Shown: positions 17,747 to 27,311 of the stretch, in pieces
Layout of the letters: every line of letters starts with the position of its first letter
Position numbering within the stretch: the stretch's first letter is position 1
DNA from: Candidatus Latescibacterota bacterium
GTDB taxonomy: Bacteria > Latescibacterota > UBA2968
Length of the DNA stretch: 64,000 nucleotides
Reading direction: 5' to 3'
NCBI GenBank assembly: GCA_022821275.1
Contig: JAJEDY010000087.1
Span: 53,086 to 117,085, forward strand
Position numbers and translations under genes: made by a program
Notes under the pieces: model-generated
Seen by the model: only the letters and a program-made list of their open reading frames with translations
The model's database searches: none
What the model was told of the DNA's origin: nothing

Positions 17747-20133
17747 TATTGTTGAGCCTCCTGAGGCAACGTATCCCTCACCCTTTGAACACCTGATGGT
17801 TCAACAAGCACCGTGGCATTGGACGCGCAATGGCGTTTTCGACCCACCGCAAGAACATCCACACCAAGGGCAACATCCTTGTCCCCATGGCGAATCTCAA
17901 GCGCGGGACCATGATCTGCACTAATCTGCCCCCGAATAATCCAATCCCCGATATAAACACAACCATCTCTATAAACAAGATCTCGAAACCGCGTTTCATC
18001 TTCCCGATCACACACCTGAAAAACAGCGAGAAAACGCATAATACGACACGCCCTCTCGGGCGAAACCGCGACATGCCATTGATCGGGAAAAACCGCCATA
18101 TTTTTCCCCAGAAAAGTCTTATTACCCCCCCAGTTGACCGCGGGCGGATCAAAAACCGTATCGACCTCAATATGCGATCTTTGCGACCCAAAAATATTCA
18201 CCTGACCGCGCGCAGTACGAGTCTGCGTGTACAACCGCTGATGGCGGACATCAGCAATAATTTCCCGGTCCCCGTGGACGAGCCATTGCCAGCGGGCGTC
18301 GTGATCGGCTTCCAGATCATCGTAAACCACCAGAATATTGGGCCTCAAAAGCACCAGATGCCGGCGAAAACGCCTGAGACCTGCATCCCCGTACGCATTA
18401 GACGCATCCCCGAGCGCATAAGCGATGTGTTTTCCATCGAGGAAACGGGAAATTATACCATAGCTCTCAGCACCTCGGGGCTGCCCCTTGCCATCTATGA
18501 GAACCGAATTGTGTCCGCGCGTGGCCCTGTACCATAGTTTCGAATGATCGTCACCTGCAGACGTGTAATAGCCCGAATTTCTAAAAACGGGTTCACCCCC
18601 ATAAAAAATATTAAACCCATTCTGACACTCGTGAGAATGGAGAAGTGAGCCATAAGGACTGGACCGCAGGCCCACCATGAGATCTCGTCGGGTATTTGCG
18701 AGATCCGTATGCAGCGACACAATACCAACATCGGCAAAACACCTGCCCTGCGGCAATGCTTTGGGCGAACGCGGGCGCGGTCTTGCCTTTTGATCTTTGA
18801 GCTTATGCCAGATGAGCAATGGATTGCGCTCCTCTTCTACCTCTTCCCCCCACTGCTGCACATACCACGCGGCATAAGAATCGTCGAACCGAACCGCCAT
18901 ATCCTCTACAAAATCGAGATGATTACCCGTCGGACGCGCCTTCAGTTCCGTACCATCGCCAAAGCCGTCCGAACGCGAATGGGGCGGCCATGTATAAAGC
19001 AGAAAACTGGCACTATTTTTATACCACGCATCCTGAAAAAGATCCATACCACTGAGTTCTCCAATACGCGAAGGGAGAACCAGCAGCGTTTCGACATTCG
19101 TCCCAAAATAAGAATTGCCATTTGCCCAGCCCCCATCTGCACCTCCCATAAGGGGAAAGCGGGCAATCCACAGCTCGTACACGAAGCGCACCCATTGTGC
19201 CGCATCGGGATACGCGTGCAAAAGAGCAAAAGCAACTTCGGAAAATTGTATGAGTAGGTGTTGCCAGAAATGGCTGCGAAAAACCAGCGTCTCAATCTTA
19301 TTGGTCTCCTCCCCAAAAAATCGCTCTGCCCGCACAACCATTGCCGCACGAAGACATTCACGCTGGGATTCCGTAAGCAGATCAAAGCAAGCGTCATAAA
19401 CACCCGCCATAACCCGCATACAAGACCCATCGGCAAAATCGCTGATAACGGGATTGGTGTACCCATCCGCATCCCAATTCGCAACGTGAAGCCCCCGGCG
19501 TATCGCCTCCCGAGCATAGCATTCATCACCCGAAAGCAAATAAGCCGGAATAAGCCACTGCACCGCCGAAGCCATGCTACCCGCAAGCGCTTTACTACCC
19601 CACCTGTGAAATTTGAAAACCTGATACTCGTCTTCCCCTTTATCCGGCGGCATCGCATCATCCTTGAGAGGCGCATCGAGAAACTGATCCGCACGCGACG
19701 TAAACCGCTTGCTATGGCGCTTGAGATCTGCGCCCCCACCTGGCAACACCCAGAGGCGCGGATGCGTCTTCGGACAAGCCGCAATCACATCCATTGCCAG
19801 CGGAGTCTCCATACACCGAACTGACCCAGCAATCTCAAAATCATACCTATCTGACCAGCGATAGGGACCACCATCTGTTGACGTACCGTATTGCCAATAC
19901 CATATCCCGGGCGCGAGTGCTTGATGCGGATTGAACATCGCCCAGGGAAAACCCTCTTCCGCAATAGTACCGCACTCTGGAAAACCGGAATCTCGAGACA
20001 AACGAACCGCGTATCGCACATCCTCACCCCTCTCAGCGGGCCAGAGCAACGGTGGGGGATTGCGGTCAACGCGCTTATTGTTAATCGGAGAAGGCGCGAC
20101 ACGGGGTTGAGCGTGAATAACTTTGGGTATCAT
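17746..20133 (-). CDS. DUF4962 / heparinase II-III-like polysaccharide lyase
   Basis: 795 aa. An N-terminal Ig-like section (about 1-110, with LLWPAERGEDVRYAVRLSRD) leads into an alpha/alpha-toroid (HPRLWVLPGG, YLLSGDECYAREAIRRGLHVANWD, DACFDLLTESQR). The C-terminal heparinase II/III-like beta-sandwich has HSHECQNGFNIFYGGEPVFRNSGYY, GHNSVLIDG and VYDDLEADHDARWQWLVHG. This order matches DUF4962 proteins grouped with uronic-acid polysaccharide lyases. No clear signal peptide is visible. It heads a four-gene run with a sulfatase one base downstream. Substrate is unknown; a sulfated, uronate-containing glycan is the natural guess. Confidence 0.87.
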   Translation of the reverse strand: MIPKVIHAQPRVAPSPINNKRVDRNPPPLLWPAERGEDVRYAVRLSRDSGFPECGTIAEEGFPWAMFNPHQALAPGIWYWQYGTSTDGGPYRWSDRYDFEIAGSVRCMETPLAMDVIAACPKTHPRLWVLPGGGADLKRHSKRFTSRADQFLDAPLKDDAMPPDKGEDEYQVFKFHRWGSKALAGSMASAVQWLIPAYLLSGDECYAREAIRRGLHVANWDADGYTNPVISDFADGSCMRVMAGVYDACFDLLTESQRECLRAAMVVRAERFFGEETNKIETLVFRSHFWQHLLIQFSEVAFALLHAYPDAAQWVRFVYELWIARFPLMGGADGGWANGNSYFGTNVETLLVLPSRIGELSGMDLFQDAWYKNSASFLLYTWPPHSRSDGFGDGTELKARPTGNHLDFVEDMAVRFDDSYAAWYVQQWGEEVEEERNPLLIWHKLKDQKARPRPRSPKALPQGRCFADVGIVSLHTDLANTRRDLMVGLRSSPYGSLLHSHECQNGFNIFYGGEPVFRNSGYYTSAGDDHSKLWYRATRGHNSVLIDGKGQPRGAESYGIISRFLDGKHIAYALGDASNAYGDAGLRRFRRHLVLLRPNILVVYDDLEADHDARWQWLVHGDREIIADVRHQRLYTQTRTARGQVNIFGSQRSHIEVDTVFDPPAVNWGGNKTFLGKNMAVFPDQWHVAVSPERACRIMRFLAVFQVCDREDETRFRDLVYRDGCVYIGDWIIRGQISADHGPALEIRHGDKDVALGVDVLAVGRKRHCASNATVLVEPSGVQRVRDTLPQEAQQ

Positions 20134-20228
20134 AAAGAAGGAACTCGCAGCTTTTGGTGATCAATCAAGTAGCACTGTCATAATAATCGGCACACAGACG
20201 TAATACAAGAACGAAATAAAGTCCCACA

Positions 20229-20257
20229 TTGACCGGCCATAGTGATTGTGGTATATT
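20229..20257 (+). promoter_or_regulatory. Sigma-70-type promoter of the small-gene operon
   Basis: TTGACC (20229-20234), a 17-base spacer and TATATT (20252-20257) match the consensus well. The site lies 41 bp before the GTG start of the first small gene. Confidence 0.65.
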
Positions 20258-20298
20258 TTTCAATTAAATAAAAAATATAAATCTGTGAGCTGAGGATA

Positions 20299-20523
20299 GT
20301 GCCCATTCATCCTAATAAACATATTCGCGAAGCGATAAGATATGCAGAGCGCAAAGGATGGCGGCTCATTAAAGCAAATGCCCGTGCCCACATTTGGGGT
20401 ACTGTTTGGTGTCCACATAGCGACCGAGCAGGATGTCGTGTTCGCATTATGTCAACCCCAAAGAATCCTGAAGCACATGCACGGGATGTCCGTCGTATTG
20501 TCAATCGTTGTCCCCATATCTAA
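20299..20523 (+). CDS. Small HicA-like basic protein
   Basis: 74 aa, strongly basic. REAIRYAERKGWRLIKA resembles the first helix and strand of HicA-type toxins (dsRNA-binding fold). A Cys-His pair (WCPH) is followed by a basic strand and STPKNPEAHARDVRRIVNRC, which has the place of the HicA C-terminal P-x-H...helix. It is therefore probably a HicA relative, though the classic GSHH signature is not exact. The GTG start has GAGG only three bases upstream, which is short. It begins a three-gene operon under the promoter at 20229. Confidence 0.6.
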   Translation: MPIHPNKHIREAIRYAERKGWRLIKANARAHIWGTVWCPHSDRAGCRVRIMSTPKNPEAHARDVRRIVNRCPHI

Positions 20524-20537
20524 AGGTCGAATTAAAC

Positions 20538-20783
20538 ATGAAAGTTCAAAAATTCACTCTGATTATCGCACCCGATCCGACAGAAGAAGAAGCGGATAAA
20601 CTCTACGGCATTATTGACGATGGGACACTTGCCACTATCGCCGATATTCCTCAAATTCATTTTCATCGAGAAGCGACAACAATGGATAGTGCAATTCAGT
20701 CAGCGATAGCCGATGTGAAATCTTTAGGCTTGGATGTCCTGCGCGTTGAAATTGAGCCAGAAGCTATTGCGTCATTGGCATAA
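20538..20783 (+). CDS. Small partner protein, possibly the antitoxin of the upstream gene
   Basis: 81 aa. N-terminal KVQKFTLIIAPDPTEEEADKLYG is beta then helix; the C-terminal half (TMDSAIQSAIADVKSLGLDVLRVEIEPE) is an acidic helix-strand. It is acidic where its upstream neighbour is basic, as expected for a toxin-antitoxin pair. ATG 20538 is used; an earlier in-frame start at 20508 would overlap the upstream gene. I do not know a named family. Confidence 0.6.
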   Translation: MKVQKFTLIIAPDPTEEEADKLYGIIDDGTLATIADIPQIHFHREATTMDSAIQSAIADVKSLGLDVLRVEIEPEAIASLA

Positions 20784-20805
20784 AAATTTGAAAGAAGAGC
20801 GAAAA

Positions 20806-21048
20806 ATGATCAATGATATTCGCCTATTAGATGTGGTGGCATTAACAATCGATAAGCTGGAACACAAGTTGGTACGTGGCGAAATAGGCACGGTCGTAGA
20901 ATGTCATCCTGATGATGGCTATGAAGTAGAATTTGTAGCTCAAGATGGCTACACCTATGCCCTTATAACGTGTGAGGGTAAAGATCTCCTTCCATTACGT
21001 GAAAAACGGAAAGTGTACGACACAGTAGCTATTTCTGCTGAATCGTAG
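20806..21048 (+). CDS. DUF4926 domain protein
   Basis: 80 aa. It matches the DUF4926 pattern: DVVALTIDKLEHKLVRGEIGTVVE, then EVEFVAQDGYTYALITCEGKDLLPL. The small SH3-like beta domain is often found beside toxin-antitoxin genes; its function is not established. GAAAGAAGAGC precedes the ATG. It is the third gene of the 20.3-21.0 kb run and is followed by a strong hairpin terminator. Confidence 0.8.
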   Translation: MINDIRLLDVVALTIDKLEHKLVRGEIGTVVECHPDDGYEVEFVAQDGYTYALITCEGKDLLPLREKRKVYDTVAISAES

Positions 21049-21068
21049 TTTGTTCTGAAAAAAACAGC

Positions 21069-21103
21069 AAAAGCCGATGTCGTTTAGATAGACATCGGCT
21101 TTT
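21069..21103. terminator. Bidirectional terminator between convergent small-gene loci
   Basis: A perfect 13-bp stem, AAAAGCCGATGTC (21069-21081) with GACATCGGCTTTT (21091-21103), has a nine-base loop and A/T runs on both sides. It serves the DUF4926 gene on the plus strand and the HicB-like gene ending at 21128 on the minus strand. Confidence 0.9.
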
Positions 21104-21127
21104 GTATTATTGGGCATCGCTCAAATT

Positions 21128-21541
21128 TTACTGTGTCTGGTACATCACAAAATCGCTATCGGGAGAGACAGCCTTTAGAAGTTGGTCAAATTTTTCGAGA
21201 GTAGGCACTGACGTGCCCTGTTCGTACCGCGCATAAGCATTGCGGGATTGAACACCGAGGCGTTGGGCAACTTCAGATAATGACAGACCGCTTTTTTCGC
21301 GCTGACGGCGAAGCATAAGGCTAATCATTACACGTGTATCCGAAGAACTGACTTCGAAAGTACCCTGTTTTACAGAGTGAACTTCGACTGAAAATTCTGG
21401 ACGATTCACCAGCGTCTCTATCAGGTCTTTGACCATAACATATGCTTCTTTTTTCGTATATCCCTGAGTCATAGCGTCGAGCATTGGGATTTCCGCAAGC
21501 CAAAATTTTCCATCCTTGTAAACTTTACCTTGAAATCGCAT
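21128..21541 (-). CDS. hicB: HicB-type antitoxin fused to an Xre helix-turn-helix
   Basis: 137 aa. Residues 1-~65 are the HicB partial RNase-H-like fold (KDGKFWLAEIPMLDAMTQGYTKKEAYVMVKDLIETL). Residues ~70-130 are an Xre HTH (LRRQREKSGLSLSEVAQRLGV to RYEQGTSVPTLEKFDQLL). It should neutralise HicA and repress its own operon through the HTH. GGAG lies just before the start in the 3' end of hicA; the hicA stop is 1 bp away, the usual hicAB layout. Confidence 0.85.
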   Translation of the reverse strand: MRFQGKVYKDGKFWLAEIPMLDAMTQGYTKKEAYVMVKDLIETLVNRPEFSVEVHSVKQGTFEVSSSDTRVMISLMLRRQREKSGLSLSEVAQRLGVQSRNAYARYEQGTSVPTLEKFDQLLKAVSPDSDFVMYQTQ

Positions 21542-21542
21542 A

Positions 21543-21716
21543 TTAATTTCTCCTTGCTCGGCGAAGAATTACCCTTGCTAATATCTCGTTGATTTCTCTG
21601 TGACGAGGAATGGCCTCTTCGCGTTCTCCATCTGTCCACATATCGTGTTTCTTGCCGTGACGGAGAAAATACCAACCCAACTGGCGTAAAGCTTTTTCCA
21701 GATCGCGTTTTTTCAT
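21543..21716 (-). CDS. hicA: HicA toxin (57 aa)
   Basis: A short gene of 57 aa read directly from the minus strand: ATG 21716 to TAA 21543. It begins MKKRDLEKALRQLGWYFLRHG, followed by KKHDMWTDGEREEAIPRHREINE. That is the HicA layout: first helix, G-W, a strand with the catalytic-type His, a basic hairpin ending in the P-R-H motif, then the last helix. HicA toxins are mRNA interferases. The gene lies 1 bp before hicB and runs in the same direction. It is below usual length cut-offs and would be easy to miss. Confidence 0.88.
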   Translation of the reverse strand: MKKRDLEKALRQLGWYFLRHGKKHDMWTDGEREEAIPRHREINEILARVILRRARRN

Positions 21717-21746
21717 AATTTACACATATACGTGTGCAGAGTCAAC

Positions 21747-23090
21747 TCAAAACCTCAACGTAAAAACAGTCTCTTCCTCCGGCCTGGACTGAACACTTAT
21801 CGTACCGCGATGAACGCGCATAATCTGTCGGGAAAGCGCGAGACCAATACCTGAGCCATCGCGTTTGGTCGTGAAAAAAGGAATAAAAATCCGCTCCTGC
21901 ACATCCTCTAAAATACCTGGCCCATTATCCTGCACGCGGATAACAACCCGGCCGCGCCCATCGAGTTGTGCCGAAAGATCCACGCGGGCATTGGAACGAC
22001 CCGCAAGAGCTTCCACAGCATTCCGCATCAAATTGATCAACACCTGCTCGATGAAATCGGGATCTGCGGTAAGCTCGAGCGTCCTGGGATCAATTGCCGT
22101 ATGCAGAGCAATATTATTTTTATCGCACTCCCCCTGCATCAGAAAAACAACGCGAGCAAACAGTTCGGAAATCTGAAAAATTTGAAAATCCGGACGCGAT
22201 ATGTGCGTGAGTTGGCGATAGGCCTCGACAAAATGGAGCAACCCTTCGCTGCGCGACTGAATCGTTTCCAGAGCAGTGTGAACATCGGGCAGCGTTTCGG
22301 GATCGAGCGATGAAGCGTGCGCAGAATCGGGCAAAAGACCGCGCACGGTGGAAGCGAGAGAAGAAATAGGCGTGATCGAATTCATGATCTCATGGGTCAA
22401 CACCCGAATCAGCTTTTGCCATGCCTCCATCTCCTGCTCTTCGAGTTCGCTCTGTATATTTTGAACAGACGCCAGAATAAAAGACTCGCCCCGCATCCGC
22501 AGTTCAGTCGCATAAACGATAATCTGGAGCAATTCGTCCTCATCCTGAATTTTGACCAGCGTCTTATCGCCCGAGCGAAGTTTGAGCAGCGTCTCTGAAA
22601 ACGCCTTACTCACCGTCTCCAATTCGCGCACATCGCGCATATGGGGTTTGCGAAGCAAACGCTGCGCCGCCGTATTCATCAACTCGATGCGGCCTTCGGG
22701 CGTATAGCAAATCAGACCAATGCCCACATGCTGGACAACGGTCTGGAGATACTGAAAATTCTCTTCTCTTTCTGCGCGCGTCTTGCGAAAAGCCTCGAGC
22801 ACCTCGTTAAACGCATCCTTGAGATTGTTGTACGCCGACCCCAACCCGGCACCGGTAAAAGACTGGGCAAAATCCTCATAGCGAATCGCCTGCAAAAAAC
22901 GCGTGAGATCGCGCTGCGTGCGCTCCACATAATGTATAAGTGCCCATGTCTGGTAGACCACACACGCACCAATAATAGCGAGCGTGGCGTAGTATTCGCT
23001 AAAAAAAAGACAATAAAAGAAAAGACAGGTGGTAATGCACAGAAGAGCCACGCGCAAAACACATATCAGGCGAAAGTGTTTATAAACCAT
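21747..23090 (-). CDS. Sensor histidine kinase (NtrB/PAS type)
   Basis: 447 aa. Two membrane helices (about 8-30 and 35-52) precede a HAMP-like linker, a PAS domain (about 115-210), the dimerisation helix with the phospho-acceptor His233 ([13 protein letters not shown]), and the HATPase domain ([31 protein letters not shown]). It phosphorylates the response regulator encoded immediately upstream. ATG 23090 overlaps the regulator's 3' end by 11 bp, so they are translationally coupled; longer upstream frames run inside the regulator gene and were rejected. The stimulus is unknown. Confidence 0.93.
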   Translation of the reverse strand: MVYKHFRLICVLRVALLCITTCLFFYCLFFSEYYATLAIIGACVVYQTWALIHYVERTQRDLTRFLQAIRYEDFAQSFTGAGLGSAYNNLKDAFNEVLEAFRKTRAEREENFQYLQTVVQHVGIGLICYTPEGRIELMNTAAQRLLRKPHMRDVRELETVSKAFSETLLKLRSGDKTLVKIQDEDELLQIIVYATELRMRGESFILASVQNIQSELEEQEMEAWQKLIRVLTHEIMNSITPISSLASTVRGLLPDSAHASSLDPETLPDVHTALETIQSRSEGLLHFVEAYRQLTHISRPDFQIFQISELFARVVFLMQGECDKNNIALHTAIDPRTLELTADPDFIEQVLINLMRNAVEALAGRSNARVDLSAQLDGRGRVVIRVQDNGPGILEDVQERIFIPFFTTKRDGSGIGLALSRQIMRVHRGTISVQSRPEEETVFTLRF

Positions 23091-24462
23091 GCTTTTCGAG
23101 CCTGCGATAAAGCGCGCTGCGCGTAAGACCGAGTTCACGCGCAGCGTGACTGATATTGCCGCGGTGTTTTTCAATCGCCTTGCGGATAACGATCTTTTCC
23201 ACATATTCGAGATTGTAATCGTCAAAATGAATATCGTCACCTGCGGCGGGTTCAGAAACACTGAGAGGAAAGTCCAGCGGCTTGAGGACACCATTTTCAT
23301 TCATAATCACAGCCCGCTCAATCGCGTGCTGCAATTCGCGAATATTGCCCGGCCATGTGTAATTTTTGAGATGCTCAAGTGCTGCGGATTGAATGGCAAT
23401 ACCCGGTTTATTGTACTTCTGACCGTACGTATGGAGAAACACCTCAACGAGCAGGGGAATATCGTCAAGGCGGTCGCGCAGAGGCGGCAGATGGAGTTCA
23501 ACAGTATTAATGCGATACAGGAGATCTTGCCGAAAATCATTGCCCACCACCATCTCGTGAATCGGCATATTGGTCGCACAGATCAAGCGCACATCAATAT
23601 CAATGGGCTGGTTGGTGCCCAAGCGAATAACCGTGCGATTTTCAAGTGCCGTGAGCAACTTGGCTTGCAACGGCAATGAGAGATTGCCAATCTCATCCAA
23701 AAAAAGCGTGCCACCCGACGCAATTTCAAAACGCCCGGCGCGGTCCTCTCTCGCATCTGTAAAAGCACCTTTTTTGTGCCCAAAAAGTTCGCTTTCAAAA
23801 AGGCTCTCTGAAACAGCGCCGAGATCAACGCGGATAAACGCCTCTGACGCACGCCGAGACCGCCGGTGCAGAGCGCGGGCAACAGCATCTTTCCCGGTTC
23901 CATTCTCGCCCAAAAGGAGCACATTGGCATCGGTAGCACCCACTTTTTGAATGGTATCAAAAACTTCACACATCGCGCGCGAAGTGCCCACCATATCGGG
24001 AAACTCGCGGTCCATATCTGCCCGAAGCTGTTCTTGTTCGGCGCGCAACTGATTGACCTCAAGCCGAGACCAGCGCAACCGCGCAGCAGAAGAAAGGGTC
24101 GCGAGCAACTTTTCATTTTGCCACGGCTTGAGCACAAAATCCGTCGCACCTTCTTTGATAGCCTGCACAGCGGTCTCAACACCGCCATAAGCCGTAATGA
24201 GAATCACCACAGCCGAAGAATCAATTTCGAGAATGCGACTCAGCCAGTAAAACCCCTCCTTACCCGACGTGGCGTCCTGTGCAAAATTCATATCGAGCAA
24301 AATCACGTCATAAGTATCATTTTGCAACAGACCGGGAATGCGATTGGGATCTGCCTCAGTATCAACGCGTTCGGCATACTGCTTGAGAAAGAGTTGCGCG
24401 GCCAACAAAACATCGCGGTCATCGTCAACAATGAGAATTTTGTTGAAAGATTTCGATTCCAT
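23080..24462 (-). CDS. NtrC-family sigma-54-dependent response regulator
   Basis: 460 aa. Receiver domain with the acidic pocket (VDDD, 12-15) and phosphorylation site Asp57 is followed by an AAA+ domain and a C-terminal Fis-type HTH ([21 protein letters not shown]). The AAA+ domain has Walker A GENGTGKD (185-192), the sigma-54 contact loop GAFTDA and Walker [11 protein letters not shown]. The contact loop has D in place of the usual G, a variant also common in Bacteroidetes regulators. It activates sigma-54 promoters with its kinase partner. ATG 24462 is the conserved start; the longer frame upstream crosses a dispersed repeat. Confidence 0.94.
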   Translation of the reverse strand: MESKSFNKILIVDDDRDVLLAAQLFLKQYAERVDTEADPNRIPGLLQNDTYDVILLDMNFAQDATSGKEGFYWLSRILEIDSSAVVILITAYGGVETAVQAIKEGATDFVLKPWQNEKLLATLSSAARLRWSRLEVNQLRAEQEQLRADMDREFPDMVGTSRAMCEVFDTIQKVGATDANVLLLGENGTGKDAVARALHRRSRRASEAFIRVDLGAVSESLFESELFGHKKGAFTDAREDRAGRFEIASGGTLFLDEIGNLSLPLQAKLLTALENRTVIRLGTNQPIDIDVRLICATNMPIHEMVVGNDFRQDLLYRINTVELHLPPLRDRLDDIPLLVEVFLHTYGQKYNKPGIAIQSAALEHLKNYTWPGNIRELQHAIERAVIMNENGVLKPLDFPLSVSEPAAGDDIHFDDYNLEYVEKIVIRKAIEKHRGNISHAARELGLTRSALYRRLEKHGL

Positions 24463-24475
24463 AACAGCCTCGGAT

Positions 24476-24540
24476 GGGCGACCACAGGGGGTCGTCCCTA
24501 CAAACATCACCATCGTAGGGGACGGCCCCTGTGCCGTCCC
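24476..24540. repeat. Inverted-repeat element of the GTAGGGACGACC family
   Basis: Two 26-bp arms, 24476-24501 and 24515-24540, are near reverse complements around a 13-base loop. Related single arms occur at 31689-31714 and about 55448-55470. The element sits between the lactonase stop and the regulator start. Confidence 0.7.
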
Positions 24541-24557
24541 GATCGCTTCTCGCCCTT

Positions 24558-25661
24558 TTAATCTTCGAGTTTGAGAATCATAATCCACATGGGCTGTTTG
24601 CCCACATCATAAATTTTAAGAGGCGTGAGATCACCCGTCTCCACGTCGATGCGATACCCGGCCATCTTATCTGATTGTTGCCCCGCAGCGAATAGAAAAT
24701 TGCCTTCGGGATCCAGATTAAATGGACGGGGAATGGGTTCCGTAGGCGTTTGACCCAGAGATTTGAGAGAACCGTCGTCCTGCACAGCAAAGCGCGCGAT
24801 ACTATTGTGCCCGCGATTGGATATATAGAGAAAATTGCCCGAAGGATGAATGTGGATTTGGGCACAGGTATTGCGCGCTGTAAAACCCTCTGGCAGCGTT
24901 GAAAGATTTTGGCGGGGTGCAAGCGTTCCATTATCCGGGTTAAAATCATACACCGTAACACTGGACCCATTTTCATTCGCAACATAAACCACATCTAAAC
25001 TCGGGTGAAACTCGTAATGCCGCGGACCCTCGCCATGAACCGCATCGACCTTCACCACCTCATTAGGCGCCAACTCACCCGTGGTTTCATCAAAGGTAAA
25101 TTGATAAACAGCATTGACTGGCATCGTATGCGGCACAAACAGGAATTGATTGGAAGGATCGGGGAAAAAGCAATGCGCGTGTTCATCCGTGGGAATCCAC
25201 TGGCGATGCGGGGCAAGCACGGCACCGTTTTTATCAATCGCATTAATGGCGACCGCGCCCTCGCCGTAATACGCAGAAAAAAGATACCGCCCGGTTTTAT
25301 CCGTACTGATATAACAAGAACCACCATCAAAAGGCGCAGTGGCAATATGCTCAAGTGCACCGGTTCCGGGATCAATACTGTAAGTAACGAGTTCTTGGGA
25401 CTGGCGCAACGCCGCGTAGAGATATTTTTGTCGCGGATCGGTACAAAGCGGACCAATACCGCCTTTGGCGGGAACTTCTTCAATAAGCGTGAGATCGCCG
25501 GTATCGGGATCCATATCATAGCGCAAAAGCTTCTTATCTCCAGAGACAGCGACATACATGTGATACCTCATACCCGGTTCCTTTCTATTGAATTGTTGGG
25601 CAAACAAACTGCCCGTTAACATGACAAACGAGATGGTAAGTGCAAAAAAAATTGTTTTCAT
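24558..25661 (-). CDS. Secreted lactonase / 6-phosphogluconolactonase-like beta-propeller
   Basis: 367 aa with a signal peptide (residues 1-~22, ending LFAQQ). The seven-bladed propeller of the Lactonase family is seen in repeated G-x-L and D-P-x-x-x-F/Y-L-Y motifs ([60 protein letters not shown]). Family members hydrolyse 6-phosphogluconolactone or other lactones, but the export signal argues for an extracytoplasmic sugar-lactone substrate. ATG 25661 has AGGAG seven bases upstream; the ATG two codons earlier is too close. The gene diverges from the sulfatase operon at 25.9 kb. Confidence 0.85.
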   Translation of the reverse strand: MKTIFFALTISFVMLTGSLFAQQFNRKEPGMRYHMYVAVSGDKKLLRYDMDPDTGDLTLIEEVPAKGGIGPLCTDPRQKYLYAALRQSQELVTYSIDPGTGALEHIATAPFDGGSCYISTDKTGRYLFSAYYGEGAVAINAIDKNGAVLAPHRQWIPTDEHAHCFFPDPSNQFLFVPHTMPVNAVYQFTFDETTGELAPNEVVKVDAVHGEGPRHYEFHPSLDVVYVANENGSSVTVYDFNPDNGTLAPRQNLSTLPEGFTARNTCAQIHIHPSGNFLYISNRGHNSIARFAVQDDGSLKSLGQTPTEPIPRPFNLDPEGNFLFAAGQQSDKMAGYRIDVETGDLTPLKIYDVGKQPMWIMILKLED

Positions 25662-25753
25662 GGACATACTCCTGAAAAAGTGGTGATTATTGCCACAATA
25701 TAGCATTCGATCAGGCGAATAGAAAGTAGAAAGGGAGACACCATTTTGCAGGC

Positions 25754-25782
25754 TTGACATTGTGTCAAGAGAAGCGTTTATT
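25754..25782 (+). promoter_or_regulatory. Promoter with palindrome over the -35 box, upstream of the sulfatase operon
   Basis: TTGACA (25754-25759), a 17-base spacer and TTTATT (25777-25782) form a plausible sigma-70 promoter. TTGACA-ttg-TGTCAA (25754-25768) is a perfect 6-bp inverted repeat covering the -35 box, as a repressor site would. Confidence 0.45.
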
Positions 25783-25824
25783 GCTCGGTTGATAGATAGG
25801 ACTTCTCGTATATCATATCTCGTA

Positions 25825-25880
25825 CCTTGCCTTTTATCGGTGTTTATCTGTGTTCATCTGTGGTTGCATTTCACACCTTC
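25825..25880. repeat. Dispersed repeat copy (ATCTGTGTT...GTGGTTGC family)
   Basis: CTTGCCTTTTATC, then ATCTGTGTTCATCTGTGGTTGC and a TTCACACCTTC tail closely match the copy at 51718. This copy forms the untranslated leader of the sulfatase operon and ends about 14 bp before its start. Confidence 0.75.
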
Positions 25881-25894
25881 CTCAGGAGAAAAAT

Positions 25895-27289
25895 ATGAGC
25901 AAACAAAAACCCAACATCCTCTTCTTTTTTACCGACGACCAGCGATTTGACACCATTCGCGCGCTGGGCAATACAGACGTACAAACACCAACATTGGATC
26001 GCCTTGTAGCAGAAGGCACGACATTTACACACGCGCACATACCCGGCGGAACATCGGGCGCGATATGCATGCCCAGCCGCGCCATGTTGCACACGGGACG
26101 CACACTCTTTCACCTCGACGGTGCGGGCCAGGGCATTCCCAATGACCACGTAATGTTGGGCGAACATCTGCAAGACAACGGCTATCGCACCTGGGGCACG
26201 GGCAAATGGCACAATGGATCCGCATCTTTTGCGCGCAGCTTTTCAGACGGTGCCGAGATCTTTTTTGGAGGCATGGACGACCACTGGAATGTGCCCGCAT
26301 TCAATCACGACCCCACCGGCAAATACGACTCCGTACTCCTGCAGTGCCCGAACCCCAACCAATCAAACGCCTTGAAAATACGAAGAGGCGACCACGTAAC
26401 CGCGGGCAAACACTCCAGCGAATTATTTGCCGAAGGCGCAATAGACTGGCTGGAAAAATACGACACCGACGATCCCTTCTTTATGTACATCTCATTTATG
26501 GCACCTCACGACCCGCGCACAATGCCACAAAAATATCTGGACATGTACGACCCCGAAGATACTCCGCTACCCGAGAACTTTATGGGCGGGCATCCATTCG
26601 ACAACGGTGACCTGAAAGTACGCGATGAAGTCCTCGAAGATTTTCCCCGCGACCCCTACAAAGTGCGGCAACACATTGCCGAATACTACGCCATGATCAC
26701 CCATTTAGACGCGCAGATGGGACGCGTACTCGACACAATAAGCGCACGCGGAATGGCGGACAATACCATCGTCGTCTTTGCCGGAGATAATGGACTCGCC
26801 GTGGGGCAGCACGGGCTTTTTGGCAAACAGAACATGTACGAACACAGCGTGCGCGTACCCCTGATATTTTCCGGACCAGGCGTACCCGCGGATCAAAAAC
26901 GATCCGCCTATGTGTATCTGCACGATATTTTCCCAACCCTGTGCGACTTAATCGGCACCAACACGCCAAGCTCCGTGGAGGGAACCAGCCTGGTATCCGC
27001 ACTCAACAACGGCGATGAACAGGTGCGCGACACCCTGTTCTCTGCGTATCGCGAGTGGCAGCGCATGGTCAAAGACAAACGGTATAAACTCATTGAATAC
27101 GCGGTAAATGGACATCGCACAACGCAGCTATTCGACCTGGAAAACGACCCAATGGAACTGCACAATCTCGCAGACGACAAAACGCACGCTGGCAAAGTCG
27201 CTGACCTGCGAGAAACCCTGTACCAATGGCGCGACGACTGGGACGATGCGAAAAGCGAATGGGGAAAAACATTTTGGGAAGCGTTTTAA
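25895..27289 (+). CDS. Sulfatase (formylglycine-dependent)
   Basis: 464 aa. NILFFFTDDQRFDT is the first metal site; CMPSR (Cys58) is the C-x-P-S-R activation motif; GTGKWHNG and FAGDNGLAVGQHGLFGKQ are the later conserved sites. No signal peptide. AGGAG stands upstream of the ATG. It is the first gene of a tight five-gene plus-strand operon (22, 16, 15 and 1 bp gaps) with two PhyH dioxygenases, a ThuA protein and a 2-hydroxyacid dehydrogenase. That company suggests removal of a sulfate ester before oxidative breakdown of a small molecule or sugar. Confidence 0.93.
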   Translation: MSKQKPNILFFFTDDQRFDTIRALGNTDVQTPTLDRLVAEGTTFTHAHIPGGTSGAICMPSRAMLHTGRTLFHLDGAGQGIPNDHVMLGEHLQDNGYRTWGTGKWHNGSASFARSFSDGAEIFFGGMDDHWNVPAFNHDPTGKYDSVLLQCPNPNQSNALKIRRGDHVTAGKHSSELFAEGAIDWLEKYDTDDPFFMYISFMAPHDPRTMPQKYLDMYDPEDTPLPENFMGGHPFDNGDLKVRDEVLEDFPRDPYKVRQHIAEYYAMITHLDAQMGRVLDTISARGMADNTIVVFAGDNGLAVGQHGLFGKQNMYEHSVRVPLIFSGPGVPADQKRSAYVYLHDIFPTLCDLIGTNTPSSVEGTSLVSALNNGDEQVRDTLFSAYREWQRMVKDKRYKLIEYAVNGHRTTQLFDLENDPMELHNLADDKTHAGKVADLRETLYQWRDDWDDAKSEWGKTFWEAF

Positions 27290-27311
27290 AACAAACGGAA
27301 AGGAGACAGCC

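Noticed and set aside
23700..23800. GAFTDA instead of GAFTGA in the sigma-54 activator
   Set aside because: This variant is common in NtrC-type regulators of Bacteroidetes-like bacteria, so it is not a sign of lost function.
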